Assembly: GCA_963744905.1 (NCBI GenBank) | Contig: CAVUUV010000008.1 | Location: 80,413-144,412, forward strand | DNA length: 64,000 bases | From: DATFFO01 sp963744905 | GTDB taxonomy: Bacteria > Actinomycetota > Acidimicrobiia > Spongiisociales > ZC4RG35 | Direction: 5' to 3' | Part shown: in pieces, positions 36,730 through 45,045 of the stretch | Layout: each line of letters opens with the position of its first letter | Numbering within the stretch: position 1 is the stretch's first letter | Program-made: the position numbers and the translations under genes | Notes under the pieces: model-generated | Told to the model about the DNA's origin: nothing | The model's database searches: none | The model's input: only the letters and a program-made list of their open reading frames with translations

Positions 36730-37510
36730 GTGAACATGTGGATAGCGGAGGAGATAGGGGTACCGCAGGAATTACAGTCCCGAGTCGGCGCCTGGGACTC
36801 GCTATCACAGTGGGAACGATCGGAGATCGGGAGGGACCTCCGCCGCCTGGGACTCTCCTACGGGGAGATCCGGCAACTTATCGATGTCAAGAAGAGCACC
36901 CTGGCCACCTGGTGTCGCGGCATCGACCTGAGCGAGGTTCAAAAACGGGCGATCCTCCTACGGACGGGTTCTCGCCGAGGTGATACCGGTGAACACACAG
37001 CGGAAGCGGCGATGAAGCAAATCAAGCAGCTGAGGAAAGAGGCCCGGACCCAGGCGTTGACCCTTATTGAGAATGCGCCTTGGATCGCCGGCGTGATTCT
37101 GTATTGGGCTGAGGGAGCGAAGACCAATCGACGCCTTGAAATGGCCCATACTGAACCGTCGGCTCTGATCCTTTATCGAGAGTGGGTTCGAGAGTTTCAC
37201 AGCCCCGAAGCGCAGTTTCGCGCCAGCATCAATCTCCACGCCGACAACGACGAACCGCAGGCGCCGAGCGTGGTGGGCTACGCACCTCGGGCTCGATCCG
37301 ATCGGGGACTTCACGAAGTCATTCATCAAACCCGACGGAACCGGACACCGAAAGAATCACCTGCCGCATGGAACATGCAGGCTCAGGATGAGATCGAGCA
37401 CGGACGCTTGGCTGCGGACTCTTGAGTGGATCGATGTGGTTCGAAAACTCGTCAACGATTACCCTGGTCTCTGGGCCGCTGGCGCAACTGGCAGCGCAGT
37501 TGACTCTTAA
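36730..37510 (+). pseudogene. HTH protein with LAGLIDADG-like segment, frameshifted
   Basis: From GTG 36730 or ATG 36736 the first frame gives a helix-turn-helix (LRRLGLSYGEIRQLIDVKKSTLATWCR), a Lys/Arg-rich helix, then WIAGVILYWAEGAKTNRRLEMA and LILYREWVREFHSPEAQF. After NLHADNDEPQ (about 37262) the frame is lost, but one frame over the protein continues as WWATHLGLDPIGDFTKSFIK and LPHGTCRLRMRS to a TAA at 37508. That stop lies inside tRNA-Lys, so the natural end has also been altered or the gene overlaps the tRNA. I recall similar proteins in related actinobacteria but know no function. A distant homing-endonuclease relation is suggested by the AGVILYWAEG pattern and location among tRNAs. 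Confidence 0.55.
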
Positions 37511-37545
37511 TCAAACGGTTCCGGGTTCGAGTCCCGGGCGGCCCA
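37473..37545 (+). tRNA. tRNA-Lys(CTT)
   Basis: Acceptor GGGCCGC/GCGGCCC, D-arm TGGCGCAACTGGCAGCGC, anticodon loop CTCTTAA (anticodon CTT) and T-arm CCGGGTTCGAGTCCCGG are all present, with an A discriminator. The 3' end of the decayed HTH gene overlaps its first half. Confidence 0.92.
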
Positions 37546-37556
37546 CTACTCACCTC

Positions 37557-37640
37557 GCGGGTGTGGCGGAACTGGAAGACGCGCCAGGTTTAGGTCCTGG
37601 TGAGCGAAAGCTCTTGGAGGTTCGAGTCCTCTCGCCCGCA
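37557..37640 (+). tRNA. tRNA-Leu(TAG)
   Basis: The 84-nt sequence has acceptor GCGGGTG/CGCCCGC, anticodon stem CCAGG/CCTGG around TTTAGGT (anticodon TAG), a long variable arm (TGAGCGAAAGCTCTT) and T-arm GGAGGTTCGAGTCCTC. It lies 11 bp after tRNA-Lys. Confidence 0.94.
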
Positions 37641-37657
37641 CCCGCCCTTCGAGTGAA

Positions 37658-38237
37658 TCAGATCCCCAGAGTGCGGACCAGCTCTCGTAGGGCCAGGGCC
37701 CGATGCGAGAGCCGATTCTTGGCCTCCTGGCCCATCTCGCTCAAGGTGAGTCCGTCCACCTCGAACACGGGGTCGTAGCCGAATCCGTCGCGCCCCTCGG
37801 CGCCGTTCGGCTATACGCCCCTCCAGCGAACCGGAGGCTGTAACGTTGGCCCCGTCGGGAAAGGCCAGCGCCACCACGGTGACGAATCGAGCGGAGCGAT
37901 CGGAGGCGCCTTCGAGCTCGTCCAGCAGCTTGGCGATGTTGTCATCGAACGTCGCGTCTGGTCCGGCGTAACGAGCCGAATGCACGCCGGGTCTCCCCGA
38001 GAGGGCTGCGACCTCCAGACCGGTGTCGTCGGCCAAAGCAGGTAGCCCGGTTGCCTCCACTACGGCTTCTGCCTTGAGGATGGCATTGGCTTCCAGCGTG
38101 TCGCCGGTCTCCTCCACCTCCGGCCACTCCAGACCACCGACGATCTCGTCGGCCAGGTTCAGGGAGGCGAGCAGCGCCGAGATCTCGACGATCTTGCCTT
38201 CGTTCTTGGTGGCGATGACCAGCCGGGGGATCGTCAA
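37658..38237 (-). CDS. rdgB: XTP/dITP diphosphatase (RdgB/HAM1), frameshifted
   Basis: RdgB removes non-canonical purine nucleotides from the pool. The N-terminal two thirds are normal (LVIATKNEGKIVEI, LEANAILKAEAVVEATGLPALADDTGLEV, GVHSARYAG). After GSLEGRIAE, near 37803, the frame goes wrong. One base over it resumes as GRDGFGYDPVFEVDG and LSEMGQEAKNRLSHR, the expected C-terminus, ending at the TGA at 37658-37660. Corrected length is about 193 aa. A single-base error at a GC-rich site is the simplest explanation. It overlaps rph by ATGA. Confidence 0.85.
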
Positions 38238-38935
38238 GCTATGGCCTGCTTTTGAAGGTCGATCAACTGCTCGATTCCCCCGGCGGCCAGGTCCAGCATG
38301 GCGTTGAGCTCGTCACGGGTGAAGGGGGCGCCCTCGGCCGTCCCCTGTACCTCCACCAGCAGGCCCCGTCCGGACATGACCACGTTCATGTCGACTTCGG
38401 CCGCCACATCGGACTCGTACTCCAGGTCGAGCAGCAAAGCACCGTCGACGATCCCCGTGGACACCGCCGCAACGTGATCCACCAGCGCTCCTGCCGACAG
38501 CACGCCCTCCTCTTCGGCGACCACCAGTGCGTCGTGCAGGGCGACCCAGGCCCCGGTTATGGCAGCGGTGCGGGTGCCACCATCGGCTTCGATCACGTCA
38601 CAATCCACCCGGACCATCGCCTCTCCCATACGGCTCAGGTCAACGACCGAGCGCAGAGCCCGCCCGATCAGCCTCGATATCTCCTTCTGCCGTCCACCCT
38701 GGTACTGGTCCCGGCGGATCCGCTCCGACGAGGAGCCGGGAAGCATCCCGTACTCGGCGGTCACCCAGCCCTTGCCGCTGTCGCGCATCCACCGGGGCAG
38801 GTCCTTGTCCACCGACGCCGTGCACAGAACCCGCGTCTTTCCCATCTCGATCAGGACCGATCCCGGGGTGGCATCGGTGAACCCGCACGTCATCCGTACC
38901 GGTCTCAGCTCATCGTGGGGACGCTCTCGGCTCAT
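38234..38935 (-). CDS. rph: ribonuclease PH
   Basis: RNase PH trims tRNA 3' ends by phosphorolysis. The ATG at 38935 follows GGAGGAAACC. The 233-residue product has DELRPVRMTCGFT, AEYGMLPGSSSERIRRD, GRQKEISRLIGRALRSVVDL and VDCDVIEADGGTRTAAITGA. It is coupled to rdgB and preceded by the Rv1339-like gene, the same order as in mycobacteria (Rv1339-rphA-Rv1341). Confidence 0.96.
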   Translation of the reverse strand: MSRERPHDELRPVRMTCGFTDATPGSVLIEMGKTRVLCTASVDKDLPRWMRDSGKGWVTAEYGMLPGSSSERIRRDQYQGGRQKEISRLIGRALRSVVDLSRMGEAMVRVDCDVIEADGGTRTAAITGAWVALHDALVVAEEEGVLSAGALVDHVAAVSTGIVDGALLLDLEYESDVAAEVDMNVVMSGRGLLVEVQGTAEGAPFTRDELNAMLDLAAGGIEQLIDLQKQAIA

Positions 38936-38961
38936 GGTTTCCTCCAGGCTGGGATTGTGGA

Positions 38962-39696
38962 TCACAGGGTGGTCGACGCGCCCGGCACGGCCAAGGCCAC
39001 GGCCCGCCCGTAGGTCTTCTCGGCCTCGATCACCGAACGAGCCGGGTCAAGGTGTGGCGGGATGTGGGTGAGCATCAACGCCCTGGCACCCACCTGGCGG
39101 GCGATCTGACCTGCCTCGAGGGCGGTCAGATGATGGGGGTACTCGGCTACGCCCGGCTCTCCCTGGTAGGTCGCCTCGCACAGGAATAAATCGGTGTCTC
39201 GGGCCAGCTCCATCCATTGTCCGGCCGGACCCGTGTCCGCCGAGAAGGTCAGGCTGCGATGTTTCGACTCCCATCGGGACGCGAGAGTCGGGACCGAGTG
39301 ATCCGCCTCTGCTACCGCCAGTGTCATCGACCCCACCTCGAGGCGAGCGCCGTCCTCGAGTGGCCGGGGGTCGAATACTCGCTCAACCCCTCCCCCGTCG
39401 ACGAAGGTGCTCACCAGCTCCAGGGCGGCAGCAGGCCCATACAGGGGTATCCCCGAGCGCCGGGAAGGCCCGAAGGCGAGCGCATGGGTGGCGATAACCA
39501 CATCCAGGCAGTGATCGGGGTGACCGTGAGAAACGAAGACGGCATCGATGGTGTCGAGTCCCACCGGGAGCGCCACCATCGTCCCCGGCCCGGCGTCACA
39601 CCAGATCCGGGTCTGGCCCTCCTCGATCAAGAAGCCGGAGCTGGGGCGCCCGGCGACCGGATAGGTCCCGGCCGACCCGAGGACGGTCAGGCGCAT
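38962..39696 (-). CDS. MBL-fold metallo-hydrolase (Rv1339-like)
   Basis: The 244-residue protein has the metallo-beta-lactamase metal motif H-x-H-x-D-H at residues 57-62 (SHGHPDH), DAGPGTM before it, TFSADTGPAG, CEATYQ and LMLTHIPPH. Its place immediately before rph and rdgB matches mycobacterial Rv1339, reported as an atypical cAMP phosphodiesterase; RNase Z-like activity is the alternative. The activity here is inferred. Confidence 0.87.
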   Translation of the reverse strand: MRLTVLGSAGTYPVAGRPSSGFLIEEGQTRIWCDAGPGTMVALPVGLDTIDAVFVSHGHPDHCLDVVIATHALAFGPSRRSGIPLYGPAAALELVSTFVDGGGVERVFDPRPLEDGARLEVGSMTLAVAEADHSVPTLASRWESKHRSLTFSADTGPAGQWMELARDTDLFLCEATYQGEPGVAEYPHHLTALEAGQIARQVGARALMLTHIPPHLDPARSVIEAEKTYGRAVALAVPGASTTL

Positions 39697-39712
39697 CGTG
39701 ATCCCTTCGCCC

Positions 39713-40357
39713 TCAAGGAGCCAACCGTTCGATCAGCCAACCGTCTTCCCACAACCGATAGCGGAAACGATCGTGAAACCTGTTGGGTCGACCCTGCCAG
39801 AACTCGAACACCGAGGGGACTATGACATAACCACCCCAACGGGGCGGACGAGGCACCTCTCCGTTGGGATAACGCTCCTCCAACTGCGCATAGGCGCGAT
39901 CGAGCTCAGACCGGTCGGACACGACCCGGGATTGAGGGGAGGCGGCCGCCGCCAGCCGGGCTCCGGGCGGTCTGCTAAGGAAGTACGCGTCAGCCCGTTG
40001 GTCGTCGACCTCCTGTGCCACCCCTTCCAGTCGAACCTGTCGATGCAGCTCTAACCACACGAAACAGGCTGCTGCCCTGGGGTTGGCCGCCAGCTCCTGG
40101 CCTTTGCGACTGTCCATGTTGGTGTAGAAGACCAGCCCTTCCGCCGAGATGTCCTTCATCAGAACGGCCCGGGCAGAAGGAGCACCGTCGACACTGGCCG
40201 TTGCCAGGACAAAGGCGTTGGGTTGATTGACGCCGGCCGAAACGGCGTCGTCGAACCAGCGCTCGAACTGATGGAAAGGATCGTCGGCGAGATCCGACCT
40301 GTTCAGGCCAAGGGTCTCGTAGTCGGTGCGCAGCGAGGCAATCTCCTCGGGATTCAC
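39713..40357 (-). CDS. pdxH: pyridoxamine 5'-phosphate oxidase
   Basis: PdxH makes pyridoxal 5'-phosphate using FMN and oxygen. The 214-residue product has SARAVLMKDISAEGLVFYTN, SRKGQELAANPRAAACFVW, VRLEGVAQEV and the C-terminal signature FEFWQGRPNRFHDRFRY. The length is typical. It lies 16 bp upstream of the MBL gene on the same strand. Confidence 0.95.
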   Translation of the reverse strand: MNPEEIASLRTDYETLGLNRSDLADDPFHQFERWFDDAVSAGVNQPNAFVLATASVDGAPSARAVLMKDISAEGLVFYTNMDSRKGQELAANPRAAACFVWLELHRQVRLEGVAQEVDDQRADAYFLSRPPGARLAAAASPQSRVVSDRSELDRAYAQLEERYPNGEVPRPPRWGGYVIVPSVFEFWQGRPNRFHDRFRYRLWEDGWLIERLAP

Positions 40358-40405
40358 CGACCCGAGGTTAGGAGAGCCAGCGCCGGGTGCGTAGCCTTCC
40401 CATCC

Positions 40406-40834
40406 ATGCGGGATCCTTCAGCCTCGACCTGGCGGATGATGAGCAGGGCTCTGCGACTGCGTTGTCCACGCTGCGGAGCCAGGGGGATCTTCGCCAGCTT
40501 CTTCGAGCTGCATGATCGATGCCCGTCTTGTGGGCTTCTGTTCGAACGTGAACCGGGTTACTGGGTCGGAGCGATGATCGTGATAACGACCATCACCTTC
40601 GGCCTCTTCTTGATCCTGTTGATCGGGGGGATGATGCTCACCCAGCCCGATGTTCCCTGGAACTGGCTGCTGGGCCTGACACTGGGGGCCAACCTGGTGG
40701 TGCCCATCCTCTTCTACCCGCGTGCCAAAACCATGTGGGCTGCTCTCGATCTGAGCTGGCACCCGCTGGAGCCCGAAGAGATCGAAGCCGCCTCCGGCGC
40801 CATCGCCCCGGTCGGGTTGGAGTCCGATTCCTGA
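40406..40834 (+). CDS. DUF983 membrane protein
   Basis: The product has a zinc-ribbon-like N-terminus, LRCPRCGARGIF followed by DRCPSCGLLFEREPGYWVGA, then two hydrophobic helices (ITTITFGLFLILLIGGMML and the LLGLTLGANLVVPILF region). This layout defines DUF983. The ATG at 40406 is chosen; ATGs at 40436 or 40439 would remove ten residues and give the more usual MSRALRLRCPRCG start. Function is unknown. Confidence 0.78.
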   Translation: MRDPSASTWRMMSRALRLRCPRCGARGIFASFFELHDRCPSCGLLFEREPGYWVGAMIVITTITFGLFLILLIGGMMLTQPDVPWNWLLGLTLGANLVVPILFYPRAKTMWAALDLSWHPLEPEEIEAASGAIAPVGLESDS

Positions 40835-40840
40835 TCAAAC

Positions 40841-41980
40841 TCACAGGCGTTTGGCCACCTCTTCGAGCATCACCTCTGTGGCACCACCGCCGATCGATTG
40901 CACCCGGGCATCACGGTACAGACGCTCGATCGCGGTCTCGGCTATGAAGCCCATTCCTCCATGGAACTGCACGCAGTCGTATAGCACCTCGTTGACCAGC
41001 TCTCCGACAAGCGCCTTGACCTCGGAAACCAGTCGGACCGTCTCCTCGCCTCTCTCTTCCAGCCAGGCGGCGTGGTAGGTGAGCTGGCGAGCAGCATCGA
41101 TCCGCGCCTGGTCCATAGCCACTCGCTGGCGAATCGCCTGCTTGTGCCACAACGTCGAGCCGAAGGCGCGTCGAGCGCGGAGATGATCCACGGTGATCTC
41201 CACAGCCCGCTGTGCCTCGCCCAGGGACTGGCCGGCCAGCACCAGCCTCTCGTTCTGGAAGTTCTCCATGATGTAGTAGAAGGCCCGATCCTCCTCCCCG
41301 ATCAGGTTCGAGGCCGGCACGTAGCAGTCCGAGAACACCAGTTCGGCGGTGTCCGAGGACCGCCAGCCCATCTTGTCCAGCTTCTTGGCGACCTCGAAGC
41401 CTTCGGTGCCCGATTCGACGACGAACATCGATAACCCGCGCGAACCCTTCACGTCAGGGTCGGTCTTGGCCGCCACGAGCACGAGATCACCTTCGGCCCC
41501 GTTGGTGATGAAGGTCTTGGTCCCATTGAGGACGTATCCGTCGCCATCTCGACGCGCCGATGTGCGGATGGCCGCCACGTCCGATCCGGCGTCAGGCTCG
41601 GTGACGGCGATGCCGGCGATCCTCTCGCCCGACACCATCGAGGGGAGGTATCGCCGCTTGAGCTCATCAGATCCAAACTTGGTCAGGTACGGCGTCGCCA
41701 GATCCGTGTGGGCCAGCACAGTGATGGTGAATCCCCCGTAGGTCGATCTTCCCAGTTGCTCGGCGAACACGACTGACGCCAAAGCCCCCTGGCCGATTCC
41801 CCCATAGGACTCCGGAACCCTCAGTCCGAAGAAACCGATCTCTCCCATGTGCCGAAGGACCGGGCGGGGCACATGACCCTGCTCCTCCCACGAGTCGGCG
41901 TGGGGAACGATCTCCCGCTCGACGTATTCGGCCGTCTGGGCCGCCATCGCTCGCAGGTCGTCGTCGAGGTATATGTTCAT
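40841..41980 (-). CDS. acyl-CoA dehydrogenase
   Basis: This FAD enzyme oxidises acyl-CoA thioesters. The start at 41980 overlaps the stop of the lyase gene by ATGA. The 379-residue product has the N-terminal helical domain, GIAVTEPDAGSDVAAIRT for FAD and substrate, NGTKTFITNG, and the C-terminal QFHGGMGFIAETAIERLYRDAR. The HMG-CoA lyase partner suggests branched-chain (leucine/isovalerate-type) degradation, but substrate cannot be read from sequence alone. Confidence 0.92.
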   Translation of the reverse strand: MNIYLDDDLRAMAAQTAEYVEREIVPHADSWEEQGHVPRPVLRHMGEIGFFGLRVPESYGGIGQGALASVVFAEQLGRSTYGGFTITVLAHTDLATPYLTKFGSDELKRRYLPSMVSGERIAGIAVTEPDAGSDVAAIRTSARRDGDGYVLNGTKTFITNGAEGDLVLVAAKTDPDVKGSRGLSMFVVESGTEGFEVAKKLDKMGWRSSDTAELVFSDCYVPASNLIGEEDRAFYYIMENFQNERLVLAGQSLGEAQRAVEITVDHLRARRAFGSTLWHKQAIRQRVAMDQARIDAARQLTYHAAWLEERGEETVRLVSEVKALVGELVNEVLYDCVQFHGGMGFIAETAIERLYRDARVQSIGGGATEVMLEEVAKRL

Positions 41981-42888
41981 CCCCGCCTCTCGGCGGCAGC
42001 CAGCATGGCGCGACCTGCCTTGCTCCGATGAGTGAGATGCTGTTCCCGGCAGAAGTCGAAGGCCACCTGCGCCACCGCCTCCTTGTCGATCCCATGGGTG
42101 ACGCCGGCCCCATCCAGGAGCCACAGAACGTCCTCGGTGGCCACATTTCCGGCCGCCCCGGGAGCATATGGGCAGCCTCCCAGGCCGCCCGCGGACGAAT
42201 CGAGACGGAAGATGCCCGCCTGCAGGGAGAGCACCAGATTGGCCAGGGCCTGGCCGTAAGTGTCGTGGAAATGCACGCCCAACCGGTCCACGGGGGCGGC
42301 CACCAGCACTCGCTCCAGGACCCGCTCCACATCAGTGACGGTCCCCATCCCGATGGTCTCCCCGAGGAAGACCTCGTCGCAGCCCCATTCGAGCAGCTTC
42401 TCGACCAATTGGGCGACCCTTCCCGGATCCGTCGGCCCCTCGTATGGACAGTGGGTTATGGTCGAGACGTAGGCGCGGGCACTCATCGTGGACGGCTTGC
42501 GATCGAGGATGGACCGAATCCGCTCCATCGACTGATCGACCGTGGCGTTGATGTTGGCCTGGGAGAAAGAATCCGAAGCCGCCGTGAGCAGTCCGATTCC
42601 GTCGATGTCGGCCGCAACGGCCGCCTCCAGACCCCGGAGGTTGGGCACCAACCCGTTGAGGAAGATCCCGCTACGCGCCACTCCGGCCACCACCTCGGCG
42701 CCATCGGCCATCTGGGGCACGGCGGCCGGACTAACGAAGCTGACGGCGTCGAAACTGACTACACCGGCAGCGGCCAGATCATCGATGAGCCCGGCCTTGG
42801 CCTCGGTGGAGACGAAGGCACCAAGCGACTGCAGACCATCGCGGGGAGCCGACTCAGTGAGGATGACCTGGTCGGGGAAGGTGACCAC
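41977..42888 (-). CDS. hydroxymethylglutaryl-CoA lyase family protein
   Basis: The 303-residue DRE-TIM metallolyase has ESAPRDGLQSLGAFVST (metal and catalytic Arg), ISTITHCPYEG-like VSTITHCPYEGPTDP, EVFLGETIGMGTV, GVHFHDTYGQALAN and the C-terminal GGLGGCPYAPGAAGNVATED loop typical of HMG-CoA lyase. It cleaves HMG-CoA to acetoacetate and acetyl-CoA in leucine breakdown. It is coupled to the acyl-CoA dehydrogenase. Confidence 0.93.
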   Translation of the reverse strand: MVTFPDQVILTESAPRDGLQSLGAFVSTEAKAGLIDDLAAAGVVSFDAVSFVSPAAVPQMADGAEVVAGVARSGIFLNGLVPNLRGLEAAVAADIDGIGLLTAASDSFSQANINATVDQSMERIRSILDRKPSTMSARAYVSTITHCPYEGPTDPGRVAQLVEKLLEWGCDEVFLGETIGMGTVTDVERVLERVLVAAPVDRLGVHFHDTYGQALANLVLSLQAGIFRLDSSAGGLGGCPYAPGAAGNVATEDVLWLLDGAGVTHGIDKEAVAQVAFDFCREQHLTHRSKAGRAMLAAAERRG

Positions 42889-42921
42889 GCAGCGAGGATA
42901 ACTGCCCCGGCTCCAGGTCGA

Positions 42922-43236
42922 TCAGCTGTGGACCAGGTCCGCCTGATAGGGCTGGATCATGATGCACTCGCCGGGGCACTCCTCGGCGGATTCGATGGCC
43001 AGGTCCATCTGGTCGTCGGGGATGCGGGCCAGGCCCCGGGCTCCATCCGGGCCCGAGTCGGGTCCGTCCTTGCCGTCGAAGATAATCCGGCGACCAAAGG
43101 TACTCTCCTCCTCCTTGACCACCCACAACCCGTCGTCGCGGGGTTCGAACACGTCCGGGCAGATCTCGGAGCAGATGCCATCACCGGTGCACAGGTCCTG
43201 GTCGATCCAGACCATGAGCTGGGTTTCGTCTGCCAT
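42922..43236 (-). CDS. ferredoxin
   Basis: The ATG at 43236 follows GAAAGGACCTC. The 104-residue protein has one cluster-binding set, CTGDGICSEICPDVF, and a distant CPGECIMI, as in actinobacterial ferredoxins carrying one [3Fe-4S] or [4Fe-4S] cluster. A ~40-residue insert separates the two halves. Such ferredoxins donate electrons to P450s or oxidoreductases. It lies 33 bp upstream of the lyase gene and may be in the same operon. Confidence 0.87.
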   Translation of the reverse strand: MADETQLMVWIDQDLCTGDGICSEICPDVFEPRDDGLWVVKEEESTFGRRIIFDGKDGPDSGPDGARGLARIPDDQMDLAIESAEECPGECIMIQPYQADLVHS

Positions 43237-43365
43237 GAGGTCCTTTCGTTGTTTAGGTAGGGCCAACCTTATCGGCTTCAAGCCCCAAGCCCGATAGACC
43301 CATTAGAGACCAACCGATGCCGAAATGGCCACCTTCCTGGTGCGGGCCGGTCTGGCAGGCTGACC

Positions 43366-43412
43366 CTCTGTGAACGTAAACGTCGCCAAGGGGGGCGAAA
43401 GCGTTCACAGAG
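43366..43412 (+). promoter_or_regulatory. long hairpin upstream of hsp20
   Basis: CTCTGTGAACG and CGTTCACAGAG pair perfectly (11 bp), with a smaller CGCC/GGCG stem inside. On the plus strand TCTTTTGG follows. This could be an attenuator-type terminator in the hsp20 leader, or the inverted repeat could be an operator in the divergent ferredoxin/hsp20 promoter region. It overlaps the DosR-box-like site by three bases. Confidence 0.5.
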
Positions 43413-43426
43413 TCTTTTGGCCCTGG
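43410..43426 (+). promoter_or_regulatory. DosR-box-like element upstream of hsp20
   Basis: GAGTCTTTTGGCCCTGG shares CTTTTGGCCCT with the better boxes of the island and lies 73 bp before the hsp20 ATG. The 5' half is degenerate, so this is one of the weaker matches. Alone it would not be called; it is kept because it fits the series. Confidence 0.4.
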
Positions 43427-43499
43427 CACTCCCCCTGCTGAAGACGGACCATCGCGATAGCCCCGGTCCGCGGGGAGGTCGACATGGAAAGGAGGCGAG

Positions 43500-43934
43500 A
43501 TGGAGACCAAGCTGTGGACGCCGCTTCTAGACCTGGAGCGTGACTTTCGGGCCATGGTGGACCGTTACTGGCCGACCGAGCCGGGCGACCACCCCCAGTT
43601 CCGCCTGAGGACGGACATGCACCGTGAGCAGGACAAGCTGGTGGTGACAGTCGAAATCCCCGGCATCGACATCGAAAAGGATGTCGAGGTCACGGTCGAG
43701 GACGATGTTCTCACCATCAAGGGCGAGAAGCACGATGAGCGCGAGGTGAAAGAGGAAGATCACTATATGAAGGAGCGCCACTACGGCAGCTTCGAACGTA
43801 GGATCGTCCTCCCCGACGGAGTCGATCCCGACGCCGTCATCGCCACCTACGACAAGGGTGTGCTCACTGTGACCGTTCCGATCCCCGAGGTTTCAGAACC
43901 CGCCCCCAAGTCCATTCCGGTCAAAGCCGGCTGA
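43500..43934 (+). CDS. Hsp20/alpha-crystallin small heat-shock protein
   Basis: The 144-residue chaperone has an alpha-crystallin domain (KLVVTVEIPGIDIEKDVEVT to GVLTVTVPIPE) and a C-terminal KSIPVKAG containing an I-x-V anchor. AAAGGAGGCGAG precedes the ATG. It holds unfolded proteins without ATP. HspX/Acr of the mycobacterial DosR regulon belongs to the same family, and a weak DosR-like box lies upstream. Confidence 0.95.
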   Translation: METKLWTPLLDLERDFRAMVDRYWPTEPGDHPQFRLRTDMHREQDKLVVTVEIPGIDIEKDVEVTVEDDVLTIKGEKHDEREVKEEDHYMKERHYGSFERRIVLPDGVDPDAVIATYDKGVLTVTVPIPEVSEPAPKSIPVKAG

Positions 43935-43963
43935 GCTACTTCGCAAGCCGGTACGTCGTCCGT

Positions 43964-43998
43964 TGAGCCGGCCCCGACCAATCGCCGGGGCCGGCTCA
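43964..43998 (+). terminator. terminator hairpin after hsp20
   Basis: TGAGCCGGCCCCG and CGGGGCCGGCTCA form a perfect 13-bp stem with a 9-base loop, 30 bp after the hsp20 stop. A short GTTC follows rather than a long T-run. Confidence 0.8.
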
Positions 43999-44058
43999 GT
44001 TCAAGGGATCCGTCTGGGCCGGGCGATCTCAGGGCTCGGGGCTGTACGGGTACCGTCT

Positions 44059-44180
44059 CTCCCCCCAAGGGGGGAGTACCGCTCGCAGGGACGGGGAGGG
44101 GGGATTTTGGCCGCGCCTCGCGCGTTCGGGATCCCCCTCCGGCTCGCTCCGCTCACCACCTCCCCCTGCGGGGGAGGAGA
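44059..44180. repeat. palindromic intergenic repeat, copy 2
   Basis: Two stable palindromes, CTCCCCCCAAGGGGGGAG at 44059-44076 and CTCCCCCTGCGGGGGAG near 44160-44176, flank a GC-rich segment. The second, with its neighbouring GGATCCCCCTCC arm, is the inverted counterpart of the repeat at 31689-31743. The region separates convergent hsp20 and the LiaF-like genes and holds no gene. Confidence 0.6.
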
Positions 44181-44206
44181 AAGCCGGGGGAACTCTCCGC
44201 GACTGG

Positions 44207-44398
44207 TCAGCTCTGTTTGTTGGCCCTGGTGACCGATCCGATTACCACTGCGAAGCCCGCCACCACCAAGGCCAGCGGCCCCACGTAGCGAAGATCGCTG
44301 ACCCTGAGGGACCAGGCGCCGAGCGACTCGAAGATGAATGCGATGCCGATGGCGAGGTATATCGCTCCGGCGAACAGGGTTCCTGCATGTAGCTTCAT
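44207..44398 (-). CDS. small membrane protein (63 aa, LiaF/LiaI-like helices)
   Basis: The product has two hydrophobic helices (TLFAGAIYLAIGIAFIF and YVGPLALVVAGFAVVIG) with a short basic tail. It resembles the transmembrane half of LiaI/LiaF-type envelope-stress proteins. It starts in an ATGA overlap with the upstream gene, so it belongs to the pspC operon. Function is inferred from context. Confidence 0.7.
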   Translation of the reverse strand: MKLHAGTLFAGAIYLAIGIAFIFESLGAWSLRVSDLRYVGPLALVVAGFAVVIGSVTRANKQS

Positions 44399-45045
44399 TG
44401 CCTCACCTCTATCTGGCCGGCCACCACGTTGAGATCGAGCGTCAACCCGACGGTCGCATCGGCGAATCCGGGACTGGTATAGGTTCGAGTGACAGATAGC
44501 CCGTCTGCGGTCTCACCCAGCAGGTTGATCTGCCCGGCCTCCACCGCCGCGTCAATGCTGACCGGGACATCCGGCGGTAGCGTGATCCGCATCTGGCCGG
44601 TGCCTACCGCAACCTCGATCGTGGTCGACTGGGTGAGGGTCAGACCGCTCAAATCGAGCGTCAGATCGCCCATGGCCACGTTGTAGTCCGAAGCCAGATC
44701 GACCTGATTGGTGACCACGTACTCCCGTTGCCCGATTCCACCGTCGAAAGCGCCAGACGGCACAACGGCGGCCGCCACCACGGCGATCGTGAGGAAAACC
44801 CCGAATACGACCAGGCCACTGTGAGGTCCATCGAAGGAACCCACGATCAGGGCCAGGCCGACCACGGCCAGGATGGCGGGAAGGACGATCGAGGCCCGGA
44901 TGCTGAAAGCGTCCAGAGCAGCGAGCAGCCATATTCCTCCCGCCACGACCAGGATGGCTCCCAGCACCATCGGCCCGTACAGCCGCTTACGCTGAGGTGA
45001 CTTCACCTCTGGCGGAGAGGGGGTAGTTGTATCAAGTGCGTTCAC
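44395..45045 (-). CDS. LiaF-like membrane protein with C-terminal adhesin-like domain
   Basis: The 216 residues start with a cytoplasmic Pro/Lys-rich stretch, then about four hydrophobic helices (GPMVLGAILVVAGGIWLLAA to LVVFGVFLTIAVVAAAVV), then a beta-solenoid-like extracytoplasmic domain (LTLDLSGLTLTQSTTIEVAV, GTGQMRITLPPDVPV) as in LiaF/DUF2154 proteins. Such proteins modulate envelope-stress sensing. It overlaps pspC by 14 bp. Confidence 0.78.
   Translation of the reverse strand: MNALDTTTPSPPEVKSPQRKRLYGPMVLGAILVVAGGIWLLAALDAFSIRASIVLPAILAVVGLALIVGSFDGPHSGLVVFGVFLTIAVVAAAVVPSGAFDGGIGQREYVVTNQVDLASDYNVAMGDLTLDLSGLTLTQSTTIEVAVGTGQMRITLPPDVPVSIDAAVEAGQINLLGETADGLSVTRTYTSPGFADATVGLTLDLNVVAGQIEVRQ

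Noticed and set aside
43421..43430. GGCACTC near hsp20 as part of a CIRCE (HrcA) operator
   Set aside because: Only one half-site is present; the required inverted GAGTGC at nine-base spacing is missing.
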